Made by a program: the position numbers and the translations under genes
In this document: positions 34,932 through 44,171 of the stretch, piece by piece
Layout of the letters: every line of letters begins with the position of its first letter
Position numbering within the stretch: the first letter of the stretch is position 1
Origin: Candidatus Eremiobacterota bacterium
Lineage (GTDB): Bacteria > Vulcanimicrobiota > CADAWZ01 > Ess09-12
Length of the DNA: 64,000 nucleotides
NCBI GenBank assembly: GCA_031082125.1
Contig: JAVHLM010000024.1
Span: 62,357-126,356 of the forward strand
Direction: 5' to 3'
The notes under the pieces: generated by a model
What the model saw: only the letters and a program-made list of their open reading frames with translations
What the model was told of the DNA's origin: nothing
Databases searched by the model: none

Positions 34932-36233
34932 GTAGATGGGAATGAAAAAGGAGAGCAGAATAAATCCCACTATCAACCCGAGGGCTGATATGGCAAGAGG
35001 CTCTATGAGCTTTGTAAAGCTTTCCATTGTTGAAGTGAGCTCAATCTCATAGAGCTCGGCAGTCTTGAGGAGCACCTCGGCAAGCTCCCCCGATTCCTCG
35101 CCTACCTTTACCATCGCCACAAGGATTCTCGGAAAGATATCTGGAAACCTTGCCATGCTCTCGTTGAGGGTCTCTCCAAGCTTGATGCTCTCTCCTAGTT
35201 CGTGGAAGGCGCCGCCGATAAAAAAACTGTCGCTTGTCTCGGCGGATAGTTCAAGGGCCTGCAGAAGGGTGACACCCGAGTTGGTGAGGGAGGCCAGCAC
35301 GATGAGGGCATGGGTAAGGGATGCCTTGATTTTCAGGTCCTTGATGAAGGGGAGGGACAGAAGGAGGCGCTCCCACCAGATTTTTCCATGGAGCGTATTC
35401 TCTATGAAGACGAAAAATCTCTTTACCACGAAGACTGCAATGAGCACGAGGGGAAAAAGAATATAATAGCGCCTGAGGGCATCACCGACATTGATCATCA
35501 TCTGGGAGTAAAGGGGGAGCTTCACGCCCATGTCATTCACAAGTATCTGAATATAGGGGAAAATCCAGTAGCAGACCGCCAGGGAGCCGATGAGGCCTAT
35601 GAAAAAGATCATCACTGGGTAAGTGAGAGCCGCACTGATCTTTTTCTTGAGATCTATCTCCCTTTCCATGACATCGGTGAGGTACTCTATCCCGTTATCG
35701 AGGAAGCCTCCTTCTTCTGACGCCCTGATAATGGCACGGTGGAACTTGGAAAAAATCTCCGGGTACATTCCCAGGGCCTGGGCAAAAGTCTTCCCCTCTT
35801 CAAGGGCTTTTTCTATGGTGTGGAATATTTCCCTGGTGATAGGATCTTCTGACTGCTTGTTGAGTATATCGAAGGCCTTCTTGATGTGAACGCCGCTTCT
35901 GTGCATCACGAGGAGGCGCCTGAAAAAAAAGAATACGTTGTCCAGGTTCCAGTTTTTCAGGGTAAGAGGGATCTTCCTGACAACCTTTTCAATCGATATG
36001 ATGGTAAAGGCTCTTTTCTCAAGGAGTCTTATCGCTTCCCTGAGAGAAGTGGCGTTGAGCTCGCCCTTTATCAGGGTGTTATGCTCGTCCTTTATCACAT
36101 AGAGATATCTGCTTTTTAAGGCCGGTCCTTCACCGTGGGGTCCCGGTCGTGATGCTTTTTCCTGGGAGGGGTTTGTCCGCTGCCGGTTCATCATTGAATG
36201 AATGTTTGACAGGCAGAGGCTATCTCCTTCCAT
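34911..36233 (-). CDS. type II secretion/type IV pilus inner-membrane protein (GspF/PilC)
   Basis: A 440-residue GspF/PilC/TapB family protein, the polytopic inner-membrane platform of type II secretion systems and type IV pili. It holds two T2SF domains (about 125-245 and 320-440) with helices near 205-230, 270-290 and 415-435, and the conserved segments EGKTFAQALGMYPEIF, ASEEGGFLD, SGVTLLQALELSAE and VKVGEESGELAEVL. The start at 36233 has GGAG six bases upstream; the longer TTG start at 36311 lacks a ribosome site. It is isolated from other secretion genes, though a pilin-like gene lies at 9.6 kb. Confidence 0.9.
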   Translation of the reverse strand: MEGDSLCLSNIHSMMNRQRTNPSQEKASRPGPHGEGPALKSRYLYVIKDEHNTLIKGELNATSLREAIRLLEKRAFTIISIEKVVRKIPLTLKNWNLDNVFFFFRRLLVMHRSGVHIKKAFDILNKQSEDPITREIFHTIEKALEEGKTFAQALGMYPEIFSKFHRAIIRASEEGGFLDNGIEYLTDVMEREIDLKKKISAALTYPVMIFFIGLIGSLAVCYWIFPYIQILVNDMGVKLPLYSQMMINVGDALRRYYILFPLVLIAVFVVKRFFVFIENTLHGKIWWERLLLSLPFIKDLKIKASLTHALIVLASLTNSGVTLLQALELSAETSDSFFIGGAFHELGESIKLGETLNESMARFPDIFPRILVAMVKVGEESGELAEVLLKTAELYEIELTSTMESFTKLIEPLAISALGLIVGFILLSFFIPIYSSLSRL

Positions 36234-36336
36234 TTTCCACTCCAGAGCATAACTGACAACATCATTGTGATTTACAATGTTCGTCAGTATATCACCATGG
36301 CAAGAAGGCAAAGAGAGAATCTTAGCGAATAAAGGT

Positions 36337-37383
36337 ATGGTTTATCCTGAAAGGCGGCTATGTATCGTGCCGGAACGTGAATCTTACATCAGTCAGAATG
36401 GCGACTATACCGGGCTGAGGCAGGACAATGCCCTGGTGGTCTTCTGGAGCGAGAGACCTCTCTGGTCGGCTGCCCTTACGGAGCTTGACTTCATAGTGGC
36501 AGGCCTGGGGAACAACGGGATGCTCCTGGTAAAACGCAGGAACGCCCTCATTCGATACATGCAGGACAACACCGTTCTGCCCGTGGAGAGTGCAAGGATA
36601 TTCGAGAGAAGAGAAAATGCGCCATCCATGCAGAAGGTGACTATTGACAGCCTTGGCCAGACAGTCATTCTTGAGACGGTGGAACAGGAAGTGTCCAGAG
36701 AAAAGAAAAAATTCATAAGTTTTTCTAAAACCGCATCCTCCGAGAGGATCATCAATATTCACCGGATCATCTCCTTTGACCTGGAATCAGAGGAAAGGCA
36801 TGAGCTCTGGCGCTTTGACCGTGAAAGCTCCACCTACGGCTCCTTTCTGTGGGACATCACCAAGGACGGCAAGCTCCTTGCCGTGGCCGGGACCGCGCCA
36901 CAGGAGGAAGACCCGCGGATTTTCCTCACGCGGATCTACCTTCTCAATGTTGCAGAAGACAAGAGTCTTTTCCAGATCAATCTATCCAATGTGCAGGCCA
37001 GGTCACTGAAGATAAACAATGAAGGGGAGGTCCTTCTTCATATTGTTGATGGGACAAGGAATGAATATATTGTCATTGATAAGCGCGGCGAGAAGAGCTT
37101 TGTGACCTCTCCCATGGGTGAGTCAAGGCCTCTCTATTTTGGAAAGGATCTCATCGTGCTGGAGCTCATACCCTCGAGGCTGCTTATGTTCAAAAGCTTT
37201 GACGACAAGCTTGTTTATATAGTGGACCAGGTGATGTACGAAGCGCTGGGCTTTCTTTACCCTGCCATGTTCAAAGCCAACGATGAGATGGTCTTTGCGA
37301 CAGTGGACAGGGAAAGATACCTTCTGAAAAGGTTTTTTTACTCATGGCGGGTGAATCAGCTGCAAGACATTTACCATAAATAG
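36337..37383 (+). CDS. beta-propeller-like protein, first of a tandem paralogous pair
   Basis: A protein of about 348 residues without signal peptide or membrane helix. It is built of short beta-strands with periodic charged turns (ALVVFWSERPLW, FIVAGLGNNGMLLV, SLKINNEGEVLLH), like a WD40/propeller-type fold. It aligns along its length with the first 340 residues of the next gene (LGNNGMLLV versus VGNNGNVSLV, LLMFKSFDDKLVY versus LLVKSFEDNLMC), so the two arose by tandem duplication. The start is uncertain (ATG 36277, ATG 36337 or GTG 36367). No function is assigned. Confidence 0.6.
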   Translation: MVYPERRLCIVPERESYISQNGDYTGLRQDNALVVFWSERPLWSAALTELDFIVAGLGNNGMLLVKRRNALIRYMQDNTVLPVESARIFERRENAPSMQKVTIDSLGQTVILETVEQEVSREKKKFISFSKTASSERIINIHRIISFDLESEERHELWRFDRESSTYGSFLWDITKDGKLLAVAGTAPQEEDPRIFLTRIYLLNVAEDKSLFQINLSNVQARSLKINNEGEVLLHIVDGTRNEYIVIDKRGEKSFVTSPMGESRPLYFGKDLIVLELIPSRLLMFKSFDDKLVYIVDQVMYEALGFLYPAMFKANDEMVFATVDRERYLLKRFFYSWRVNQLQDIYHK

Positions 37384-37411
37384 CCCGAAGGGAAGAGAGG
37401 TCTCTCAATTC

Positions 37412-39025
37412 ATGATAACCTATTACGGAAGCGGGAACTCCCGGTATTTTGTCTGGCAGAGGGGGAATACCGTAGCGCTGCACCGCGATTTTCAGCCTAT
37501 ATGGAAGAGGGAAATGCCTTATAAGCGTTTCAGGGTCATAGGCGTGGGAAACAACGGAAACGTGTCGCTGGTCACCGAGGAAGGCCTCTATATCCATGTC
37601 CCCTCTTCAGGCGCTCCTCCTGAATTTGTGCAGCGCTATTCAAAGGAGGCTCTCAAGAAGGATGGCGCATATCTCGGAAAAATAGTGATGCACGAAGACG
37701 GAGAGGGCTTCTTTATCGAGAGCATCATGGCCAAGAAATCGGGCATGGAGCAGATCCTGGGACTTTCCTCGTCACAGGGCAGGGGGGCAGCAGAGGAGCA
37801 CAGGATCAACTTCCTTGACCTCAAGACCAGGAGGCACAAGCGCTTTGATACGACCCTCATCTCCAGGGACCTTGAGAAAAGCTTTCTCTGGGATGTGTCG
37901 GGATATTTCACCTTTTTTGTTTTTGCAGAGCCCAGGAAGGCAGGCGGCACCTTCAGCTACAAAATCGCGGTGGTCAATGTGCAGACCGAGGAGATATACC
38001 TTGAGACAGAAGTGCAGGGCACCCATCTCTCCAGCGTCAGGGTCAATGACGAGGGGACTCTTTTTCTGGAGAAGATCGAGGGGGAAGAGAAGAAGATAGA
38101 GATACTGACCCAGGACAAGTCCAGGTTTCTTCTTGCCGTTCCCCTCGATTATACCCTGCTCCACTGCGGGAAGAAGTTTGTCGCCTTCGAGACCCATCCC
38201 GTGCCCTCGCTGCTTGTCAAGTCTTTTGAAGACAATCTCATGTGCCATGCCGATCTCCGGTCGCTTGAGCATCTGAAAGTGCATTATGCCATACTCTTTA
38301 ACGACAGGGACCATATAGATTTCCTTTACCTTGTGGGCGACGACCTCAAGCTGGTGAAGACCGAGGTGGACCTTTTTATCGCAGAGGCGCGCCGCTGGGA
38401 GGGCATTGCCTCGCAGAAGATGAACGAACCTCAGGAAAAGCTGAAGCATGAGCAGATGGAGCAGGAAAAGACGCAGTCGAGGGACCATTACCTCGAAGGC
38501 AGAAAGAGCCAGCTTTCCGCCCAGCTTGCGAGCATAAAAGAGGAGAAGCAGACGAAAACCGTCACCACTGCGGCAGAAGTGAACAATGCGCTCGAGGCCC
38601 TCAAGTTCCAGTTCGTGCTGGGGAATATTGACGCAGACGAATATGCACAGAAGAGGGAGGAGCTGCTGAAGCACATTGAAGGTTCCTCCCTGAAGCCTCC
38701 CCGGGAGGCTTCAGGGAAAGATACCCTTGAGCCGATTCCTTTCCAGAGAAGAAAGGAAGCGCCGCAGGAGTCCCCGGCCTCTGAAAGAAGAAAGGAGGCG
38801 CCTCGGGAATCCCTTGTCATAGATGGCCGGAAGGAGAAGCTGCCGGAGCCGGCTTCCAGGGGCAAGAAATCCCTGGAAGAGAAAGGCGAGCCCGAAGGGG
38901 AGCGCCTTGAAAGGCTCATGTCGGCCCTTGAGGAGCGCTTTATCATGGGGCAGGTTTCAGAGCGCTCCTACCTTGAGCTCAAGGAGAAATATGAGAAACG
39001 CCTGAAGGAACTGGGCAGGCTCTGA
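37412..39025 (+). CDS. propeller-like protein with coiled coil and two SHOCT-like motifs
   Basis: A 537-residue paralogue of the preceding protein. Residues 1-320 are beta-rich and propeller-like. A charged coiled coil (about 325-385) follows. Then comes a SHOCT-like hairpin, EALKFQFVLGNIDADEYAQK, a Pro/Arg/Lys-rich linker with repeated RRKEAP units, and a second SHOCT-like motif at the C-terminus (ALEERFIMGQVSERSYLELK). SHOCT motifs often end bacterial proteins and may mediate oligomerisation or nucleic-acid contact. The first paralogue lacks this whole C-terminal half. The gap between the two genes is 28 bases, so they are probably co-transcribed. Confidence 0.65.
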   Translation: MITYYGSGNSRYFVWQRGNTVALHRDFQPIWKREMPYKRFRVIGVGNNGNVSLVTEEGLYIHVPSSGAPPEFVQRYSKEALKKDGAYLGKIVMHEDGEGFFIESIMAKKSGMEQILGLSSSQGRGAAEEHRINFLDLKTRRHKRFDTTLISRDLEKSFLWDVSGYFTFFVFAEPRKAGGTFSYKIAVVNVQTEEIYLETEVQGTHLSSVRVNDEGTLFLEKIEGEEKKIEILTQDKSRFLLAVPLDYTLLHCGKKFVAFETHPVPSLLVKSFEDNLMCHADLRSLEHLKVHYAILFNDRDHIDFLYLVGDDLKLVKTEVDLFIAEARRWEGIASQKMNEPQEKLKHEQMEQEKTQSRDHYLEGRKSQLSAQLASIKEEKQTKTVTTAAEVNNALEALKFQFVLGNIDADEYAQKREELLKHIEGSSLKPPREASGKDTLEPIPFQRRKEAPQESPASERRKEAPRESLVIDGRKEKLPEPASRGKKSLEEKGEPEGERLERLMSALEERFIMGQVSERSYLELKEKYEKRLKELGRL

Positions 39026-39196
39026 GTGCCGCCTTCCCGTGAGGGACTGCCGTCTTCCTGAGACCTTGTGCAGAGGCCTGGAGCAGGAAAATTTCGCTCC
39101 TGATTGAATATTAAGAAGCCAGAAAGAGAGAACTCCTCGAAAATCGGTCCGGCAAGCGATGTGGGGATATTATTATTTATGATGGAAGGTGAAAAA

Positions 39197-42028
39197 ATGG
39201 TACACAGTCTGCAGGAAAAACAGGAAGAAAAACAGGGCACCTCAAAGAGAGTCTATGCCTTTGAAGAAGGCGACGCCTCGATGAAGGATCTTCTCGGCGG
39301 AAAAGGTGCAAACCTTGCCCAGATGACCAAGATGGGCTTTCCCGTCCCCCCGGGTTTTACCATCACCACCGCTATGTGCGTGAAGTATTATGAGTCAGGA
39401 AAAAAGCTCCCCGAGGGGCTCATGGATGACGTAAGGGAGAAGATGAAGGATCTTGAGAAAAAGATGGGCAAGGGCTTCGGCGATCCAAAGAACCCCCTTC
39501 TCGTATCGGTAAGATCGGGGGCAAAATTCTCCATGCCGGGCATGATGGACACGATCCTGAACCTGGGCCTCAACAGCGAGACGGTGAAAGGTTTGGCGGA
39601 GCTTACTTCCAACGAGCGCTTTGCCTATGATGCCTACCGCAGGTTCATCCACATGTTTTCTGACGTGGTGCTCGAGCTCCCCAAGAGAAGGTTCGAGAAC
39701 ATTCTCCAGGAGAAGAAGAAAGCCCGGGGTGTCAAGGAAGACTCGGAGCTCACGGCGGCCGATCTCAAGGAACTCGTCGAGTCTTACAAGAAACTGGTCC
39801 GTGACGAGACGAAGCGTGAGTTCCCCGAGAAAGTCATGGAGCAGCTTGAGCTCTCCATCGAGGCGGTGTTCCGCTCATGGAACACGCCAAGGGCAATTGT
39901 TTACCGCGACAAGGAGAAAATATCCCACACCCTCGGCACGGCCGTCAATGTGCAGTCCATGGTCTTCGGGAACATGGGCGATGACTCAGGCACCGGCGTC
40001 GCCTTCACCCGCGACGCGAGCACCGGTGAGAACACGATACGCGGCGATGTGCTCTTCAACGCCCAGGGCGAAGATGTGGTGGCAGGCATAAGGACGCCCC
40101 TCTCCATAGAGGCTCTGGAAGAAAAGAGCCCCGAGATTTATAAGCAGTTCAAGGATATCGCCCACAACCTGGAGACCCATTTCAGGGATGTGCAGGACCT
40201 GGAGTTCACCATGGAAAAGGGCAAGCTTTTCATGCTCCAGACCAGAAACGCGAAGAGGACTGCCCTTGCCGCCGTCACCATTGCCGTTGACATGGTGAAA
40301 GAAGGGCTCATCACCAAGCAGGAGGCCGTTGAGCGCATTACTGCCGATCACATAGATCAGCTCCTTCACCCTTATTTCAAGCCTGAGGACAAGAACAAGG
40401 CCATTGCCGACGGGCGCCTTCTCGCCAAGGGAACGGCGGCTTCACCGGGAGCGGCGTGCGGAATGGTGGTCTTCGAGGCCGATGACGCGGTAAAGCACAA
40501 GAAGGAGGGCAAAAAGGTAGTGCTGGTGCGCCCTGAAACCTCACCTGACGATGCTCATGGCATGGTTATCGCCGAGGGTATCCTCACCAGCACGGGAGGT
40601 CCCACTTCCCATGCAGCCCTCGTGGCCCGCGGGTGGGGGATCCCCTGCGTGGTGGGCTGTGAAGCCATCAGGGTGGACCTTGAGAAAAAAGAGTTCTCCG
40701 TGAAGGACAGGAAGTTCCATGAAGGCCACATCATCTCCTTTGACGGCGGCACCGGCGAAGTTCTCGATGGCGAAGTGGTGAGGGTGCACCCCACAGAGCT
40801 CATCCCCCAGGCGAAAGAAATCCTTTCCTGGGCCGATGAGATCCGCACCATGGGAGTCCGTGCCAACGCTGATAACCCCAAGGATGCCCAGAGGGCGAGA
40901 AGCCTTGGCGCCGAGGGAATCGGCCTCTGCAGGACCGAGCACATGTTCATGGAGTCCGACCGTCTCCCCATCGTGCAGCGCATGATCCTGGTTGCCAACG
41001 AGGCCGAGGGCGGCAAGCGCATTGCTGACCGCCTGGAGCACCAGATTGCCGAAGCCGATGAGCACAAGAGGAACGAACTGGAGCAGCTGCTCGCTGATGC
41101 GAAGAAGCATATGCAGGCGAGCTGGGATACTTACCAGGAAACGCTCAAAAGCCTTCTTCCCATTCAAAGAAAGGACTTTGAAGGGATCCTCGAGGCCATG
41201 GAAGGCCTCTGGGTCATCATCAGGCTTCTTGATCCCCCCCTCCATGAGTTCCTTCCCGATTTTGAGAAGCTCCTTGTCGAGACGACGGAGCTCAGAATCA
41301 CCGGTAAGGATCCGGCCCTTCTGAAGGAAAGGGAGAAGATGCTCGAGAAGGTGCGCGCCACCAAGGAAGTGAACCCCATGCTGGGCCTTCGCGTGTGCCG
41401 TCTTGGCATTGTGTACCCCGAGATATACAAGATGCAGGTAAGGGCTATCTTTGAAGCAGCCTGTGCCCTCAAGAAGAGGGGCGTCGATGTGAAGCCCGAG
41501 GTCATGATCCCGGGCGTGGCCCATGTGTCGGAGATGAAGTACACCAAGGAGATGGCCGAGGCCATTGCCCATGAGATCATCAAGAGGGAGGGCGTGGAGC
41601 TTGAGTACAAGATAGGCACCATGATCGAGCTTCCGAGGGCCTGTGTCGTTGCCGGGGAGCTTGCGAAATACGCGGAGTTCTTCTCCTTCGGCACCAACGA
41701 TCTCACGCAGACCACCCTGGGTTACAGCCGTGACGACGCATCAGGAACCTTCATCCCCGTTTACCTGGAGAAGGAGATCCTGAAGGTCGATCCCTTCCAG
41801 CAGCTTGACAGGATAGGGGTAGGGCCCCTCATGAGGATGGCAATCGAGCAGGGAAGAGCAACAAACAGCCATCTTGAGGTGGGAATCTGCGGAGAGCACG
41901 GCGGTGAGCCCACATCAGTGGAGTTCTGCCACATCCTGGGCCTGAACTACGTGAGCTGCTCGCCTTTCCGTGTGCCCATAGCGCGGCTTGCCGCTGCTCA
42001 TGCAAAGTTAAAGGAAGGGAAAAAGTAA
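39197..42028 (+). CDS. ppdK: pyruvate, phosphate dikinase
   Basis: A 943-residue PPDK that interconverts pyruvate, ATP and phosphate with PEP, AMP and pyrophosphate. All three domains are present: ATP-grasp (LLGGKGANLAQM, SVRSGAKFSMPGMMDTILN, FTRDASTG), phosphohistidine domain (GGPTSHAALVARG, His near 472), and the PEP/pyruvate barrel (GIGLCRTEHMF, NPMLGLRVCRLG, FSFGTNDLTQTTLG, VGICGEHGG). It carries an extra 20-residue polar N-terminus compared with the usual 870-900 residues. ATG 39197 has GGAAGGTG upstream. A terminator follows. In anaerobes this enzyme often replaces pyruvate kinase. Confidence 0.97.
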   Translation: MVHSLQEKQEEKQGTSKRVYAFEEGDASMKDLLGGKGANLAQMTKMGFPVPPGFTITTAMCVKYYESGKKLPEGLMDDVREKMKDLEKKMGKGFGDPKNPLLVSVRSGAKFSMPGMMDTILNLGLNSETVKGLAELTSNERFAYDAYRRFIHMFSDVVLELPKRRFENILQEKKKARGVKEDSELTAADLKELVESYKKLVRDETKREFPEKVMEQLELSIEAVFRSWNTPRAIVYRDKEKISHTLGTAVNVQSMVFGNMGDDSGTGVAFTRDASTGENTIRGDVLFNAQGEDVVAGIRTPLSIEALEEKSPEIYKQFKDIAHNLETHFRDVQDLEFTMEKGKLFMLQTRNAKRTALAAVTIAVDMVKEGLITKQEAVERITADHIDQLLHPYFKPEDKNKAIADGRLLAKGTAASPGAACGMVVFEADDAVKHKKEGKKVVLVRPETSPDDAHGMVIAEGILTSTGGPTSHAALVARGWGIPCVVGCEAIRVDLEKKEFSVKDRKFHEGHIISFDGGTGEVLDGEVVRVHPTELIPQAKEILSWADEIRTMGVRANADNPKDAQRARSLGAEGIGLCRTEHMFMESDRLPIVQRMILVANEAEGGKRIADRLEHQIAEADEHKRNELEQLLADAKKHMQASWDTYQETLKSLLPIQRKDFEGILEAMEGLWVIIRLLDPPLHEFLPDFEKLLVETTELRITGKDPALLKEREKMLEKVRATKEVNPMLGLRVCRLGIVYPEIYKMQVRAIFEAACALKKRGVDVKPEVMIPGVAHVSEMKYTKEMAEAIAHEIIKREGVELEYKIGTMIELPRACVVAGELAKYAEFFSFGTNDLTQTTLGYSRDDASGTFIPVYLEKEILKVDPFQQLDRIGVGPLMRMAIEQGRATNSHLEVGICGEHGGEPTSVEFCHILGLNYVSCSPFRVPIARLAAAHAKLKEGKK

Positions 42029-42062
42029 CAAAGCTTCTTAATCACTGAAAATGAGCTGATTG

Positions 42063-42093
42063 AATGAGCCGGATTCCTGTCCGGCTCATTTTT
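42063..42093 (+). terminator. rho-independent terminator after ppdK
   Basis: AATGAGCCGGA and TCCGGCTCATT form an 11-bp perfect stem with a six-base loop, followed by a short T run, 34 bases beyond the ppdK stop. Confidence 0.85.
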
Positions 42094-42140
42094 CGGCTCC
42101 CGGGCATGGGTGCCCAGTCCTGGTGGAAGGATTCAAGGGA

Positions 42141-43064
42141 TTGAAAACACTGAAAGCTTTCGGAGCATTGGTGTGCCTGGCGGCGGCCCTTTTCCTGAGC
42201 TTTTGCGGCTGTGCCAAGAAGCAGGAGAAGGGCACCATCTTCTTTGTATCAACAAGGACGGGGATAGCGCAGCTTTTTTCTATGAGAGCTGATGGCTCAC
42301 GCCAGAAAAGGGTCACCAATGACTCTTTTTCAAACGAGGCGCCATGGTGCTCTCCTGACATGAAGATGGTGGCCTATTCCTCAAAACGAGGAGCCACCTG
42401 GGATCTCTTTGTCATGCACACCGATGGCTCCTCGGCGGTGCAGCTCACCAGGAACTCCGGCGATAACTGCTTTCCATGCTGGTCGCCCGATGGCACCATG
42501 ATTGCCTTCCAGTCAAACAGGGATGGTCTTTTCCGGATTTATACCATGAAGAGCGATGGCACCGGGCAGCGGGCTCTCAGCATGCCGGTTCCGAAAGGCA
42601 GAGAGCCTCTGAAGAAGTTCCAGTACACCCACCCGGCATGGGTTCCAGGCGGCAAGACTCTTCTTGCGGTGAGGGAAAACGGGAAAAATGGCATTGTTGT
42701 TGAAACTGATATGGAGGGCAAGACAAGCCTTCCCCTTACGGAAACCAAGGCTCTGGATACATGGCCTTCCTTCGAGTCCTCGGGGAAAATCCTCCTCTTT
42801 GCCTCGAACGAGAGTGATGTTTTCCAGATATATGGCAAGGAGCGCGGTGAAAAAGGAAAGCGCATGGTGACAGGAGCCTGGCCTGGCCCCGACAATTTTG
42901 AGCCGCGCTGGTCTCCTTCCGGCGGGAGTATTATCTTTACCTCCAGGCATACGGGCACGAGACAGATATTCAGGATGCCGGCGGGACCAGGCGGTGGCAG
43001 AAGTCTGCCGACGCAGCTCACCAGAGATAAATTTGATAATTACCACCCCTACTGGGGGTCATAA
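42141..43064 (+). CDS. TolB-like/WD40-like PD40 lipoprotein
   Basis: A 307-residue protein with a lipoprotein-type leader (KTLKAFGALVCLAAALFLSF then CGC). The rest is a TolB-like propeller of PD40 repeats: IFFVSTRTGIAQLFSMRADGS, APWCSPDMKMVAYSS, FPCWSPDGTMIAFQS, PRWSPSGGSIIFTS. TolB-type propellers bind partners in the periplasm. TTG 42141, ten bases after GGAAGG, is preferred. The frame continues upstream into the ppdK terminator, so the earlier start is unlikely. The dgt-like gene follows after 21 bases, which may make this the first gene of the dgt-dnaG-rpoD unit. Confidence 0.75.
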   Translation: MKTLKAFGALVCLAAALFLSFCGCAKKQEKGTIFFVSTRTGIAQLFSMRADGSRQKRVTNDSFSNEAPWCSPDMKMVAYSSKRGATWDLFVMHTDGSSAVQLTRNSGDNCFPCWSPDGTMIAFQSNRDGLFRIYTMKSDGTGQRALSMPVPKGREPLKKFQYTHPAWVPGGKTLLAVRENGKNGIVVETDMEGKTSLPLTETKALDTWPSFESSGKILLFASNESDVFQIYGKERGEKGKRMVTGAWPGPDNFEPRWSPSGGSIIFTSRHTGTRQIFRMPAGPGGGRSLPTQLTRDKFDNYHPYWGS

Positions 43065-43085
43065 TTTCGAGGCAGGTGATATCAC

Positions 43086-44171
43086 ATGGAGGCTCAAAAG
43101 AGTACCATAAGGGAACGCCAGGAAGGGCGCGAGCGCGAAATACTCTCACCGCTTGCCGCGCTCGCGGTGAACACGAGAGGAAGGCTGAAGCCAGAGGCAA
43201 AGTGCCACATCAGAACCGACTACCAGAGGGACAGGGACAGGATTCTCTACTCAAAAGCCTTCCGGAGGCTCAAGCACAAGACCCAGGTCTTTCTCTCGCC
43301 TGAGGGCGATCACTTCAGGACCCGCCTCACCCACACCCTTGAGGTCTCGCAGATCAGCCGCTCCATTGCGAGGGCTCTCAGGCTTAACGAGGATCTTACC
43401 GAGGCCATTGCCCTTGGCCATGACCTCGGTCATGCCCCTTTTGGCCACGCAGGCGAGTATGTGCTTGATGAGCTCATCGGGCAGTATGACCCTGAAGCGA
43501 GGTTCCGCCATAACGAGCAGTCCCTCCGAGTCGTCGATGCCCTTGAGGGGGGATCGGGCCTCAACCTCACCTATGAGGTTCGTGACGGGATACTGAAGCA
43601 TACCAAGGGAAGGAAGAGCATGCTGCAAACGCTGACGGGAGAGGAAGAGGGCGATGATGCGCCCCTCACTGCCGAGGGCGAGCTCGTGAGGATTGCCGAT
43701 CGCCTGGCCTATATAAACCACGATGTCGATGATGCCATAAGGGCGAGGATCATCACCATTGACGACCTTCCCCGCGAAGCGGTGGAGACCCTCGGTATCA
43801 AGATCTCGGAGCGCATCGGCACCATGATAGTGGATGTCATAGAGACAAGCCTCAGCAAAGGCCGTATCGCCATGAGCCCCAGGATTGCCGGCGTCGTGGA
43901 GCGGCTTAAGGATTACATGTTCCAGTACGTCTATGTGGGATCAGCGGCGAAAGTGGAGGAGGAGAAGGCAAAGAAGCTCATCACCCACATGTTTCATCAT
44001 TTCATGGACAATCCCTGCGAGATTCACCTTCCCGGGGAAGGGGTCGAGCTGGGCACCCTCACCATCAGGGCACGGTGCGTCTGTGACTATATTGCAGGAA
44101 TGACCGACAGGTTCGCCATCAAGAAATACGAGGAAATTTTTATTCCCAAGGTGTGGGCACTCAATGACTGA
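43086..44171 (+). CDS. dgt: dGTP triphosphohydrolase-like HD protein
   Basis: A 361-residue deoxyguanosinetriphosphate triphosphohydrolase-like protein (type 2). HD motifs in order: TRLTHTLEVSQ (His), LGHDLGHAPFGHAGE (HD plus His), and ADRLAYINHDVDDA (Asp). The N-terminal KAFRRLKHKTQVFLSP is also characteristic. It removes triphosphate from dNTPs, influencing the dNTP pool. Its last eight bases overlap the dnaG start, a common arrangement in which dgt, dnaG and rpoD form one unit linking dNTP control, primer synthesis and the main sigma factor. Confidence 0.9.
   Translation: MEAQKSTIRERQEGREREILSPLAALAVNTRGRLKPEAKCHIRTDYQRDRDRILYSKAFRRLKHKTQVFLSPEGDHFRTRLTHTLEVSQISRSIARALRLNEDLTEAIALGHDLGHAPFGHAGEYVLDELIGQYDPEARFRHNEQSLRVVDALEGGSGLNLTYEVRDGILKHTKGRKSMLQTLTGEEEGDDAPLTAEGELVRIADRLAYINHDVDDAIRARIITIDDLPREAVETLGIKISERIGTMIVDVIETSLSKGRIAMSPRIAGVVERLKDYMFQYVYVGSAAKVEEEKAKKLITHMFHHFMDNPCEIHLPGEGVELGTLTIRARCVCDYIAGMTDRFAIKKYEEIFIPKVWALND

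Noticed and set aside
40541..41572. 343-residue minus-strand frame opposite ppdK
   Set aside because: Shadow of ppdK; no domain pattern.
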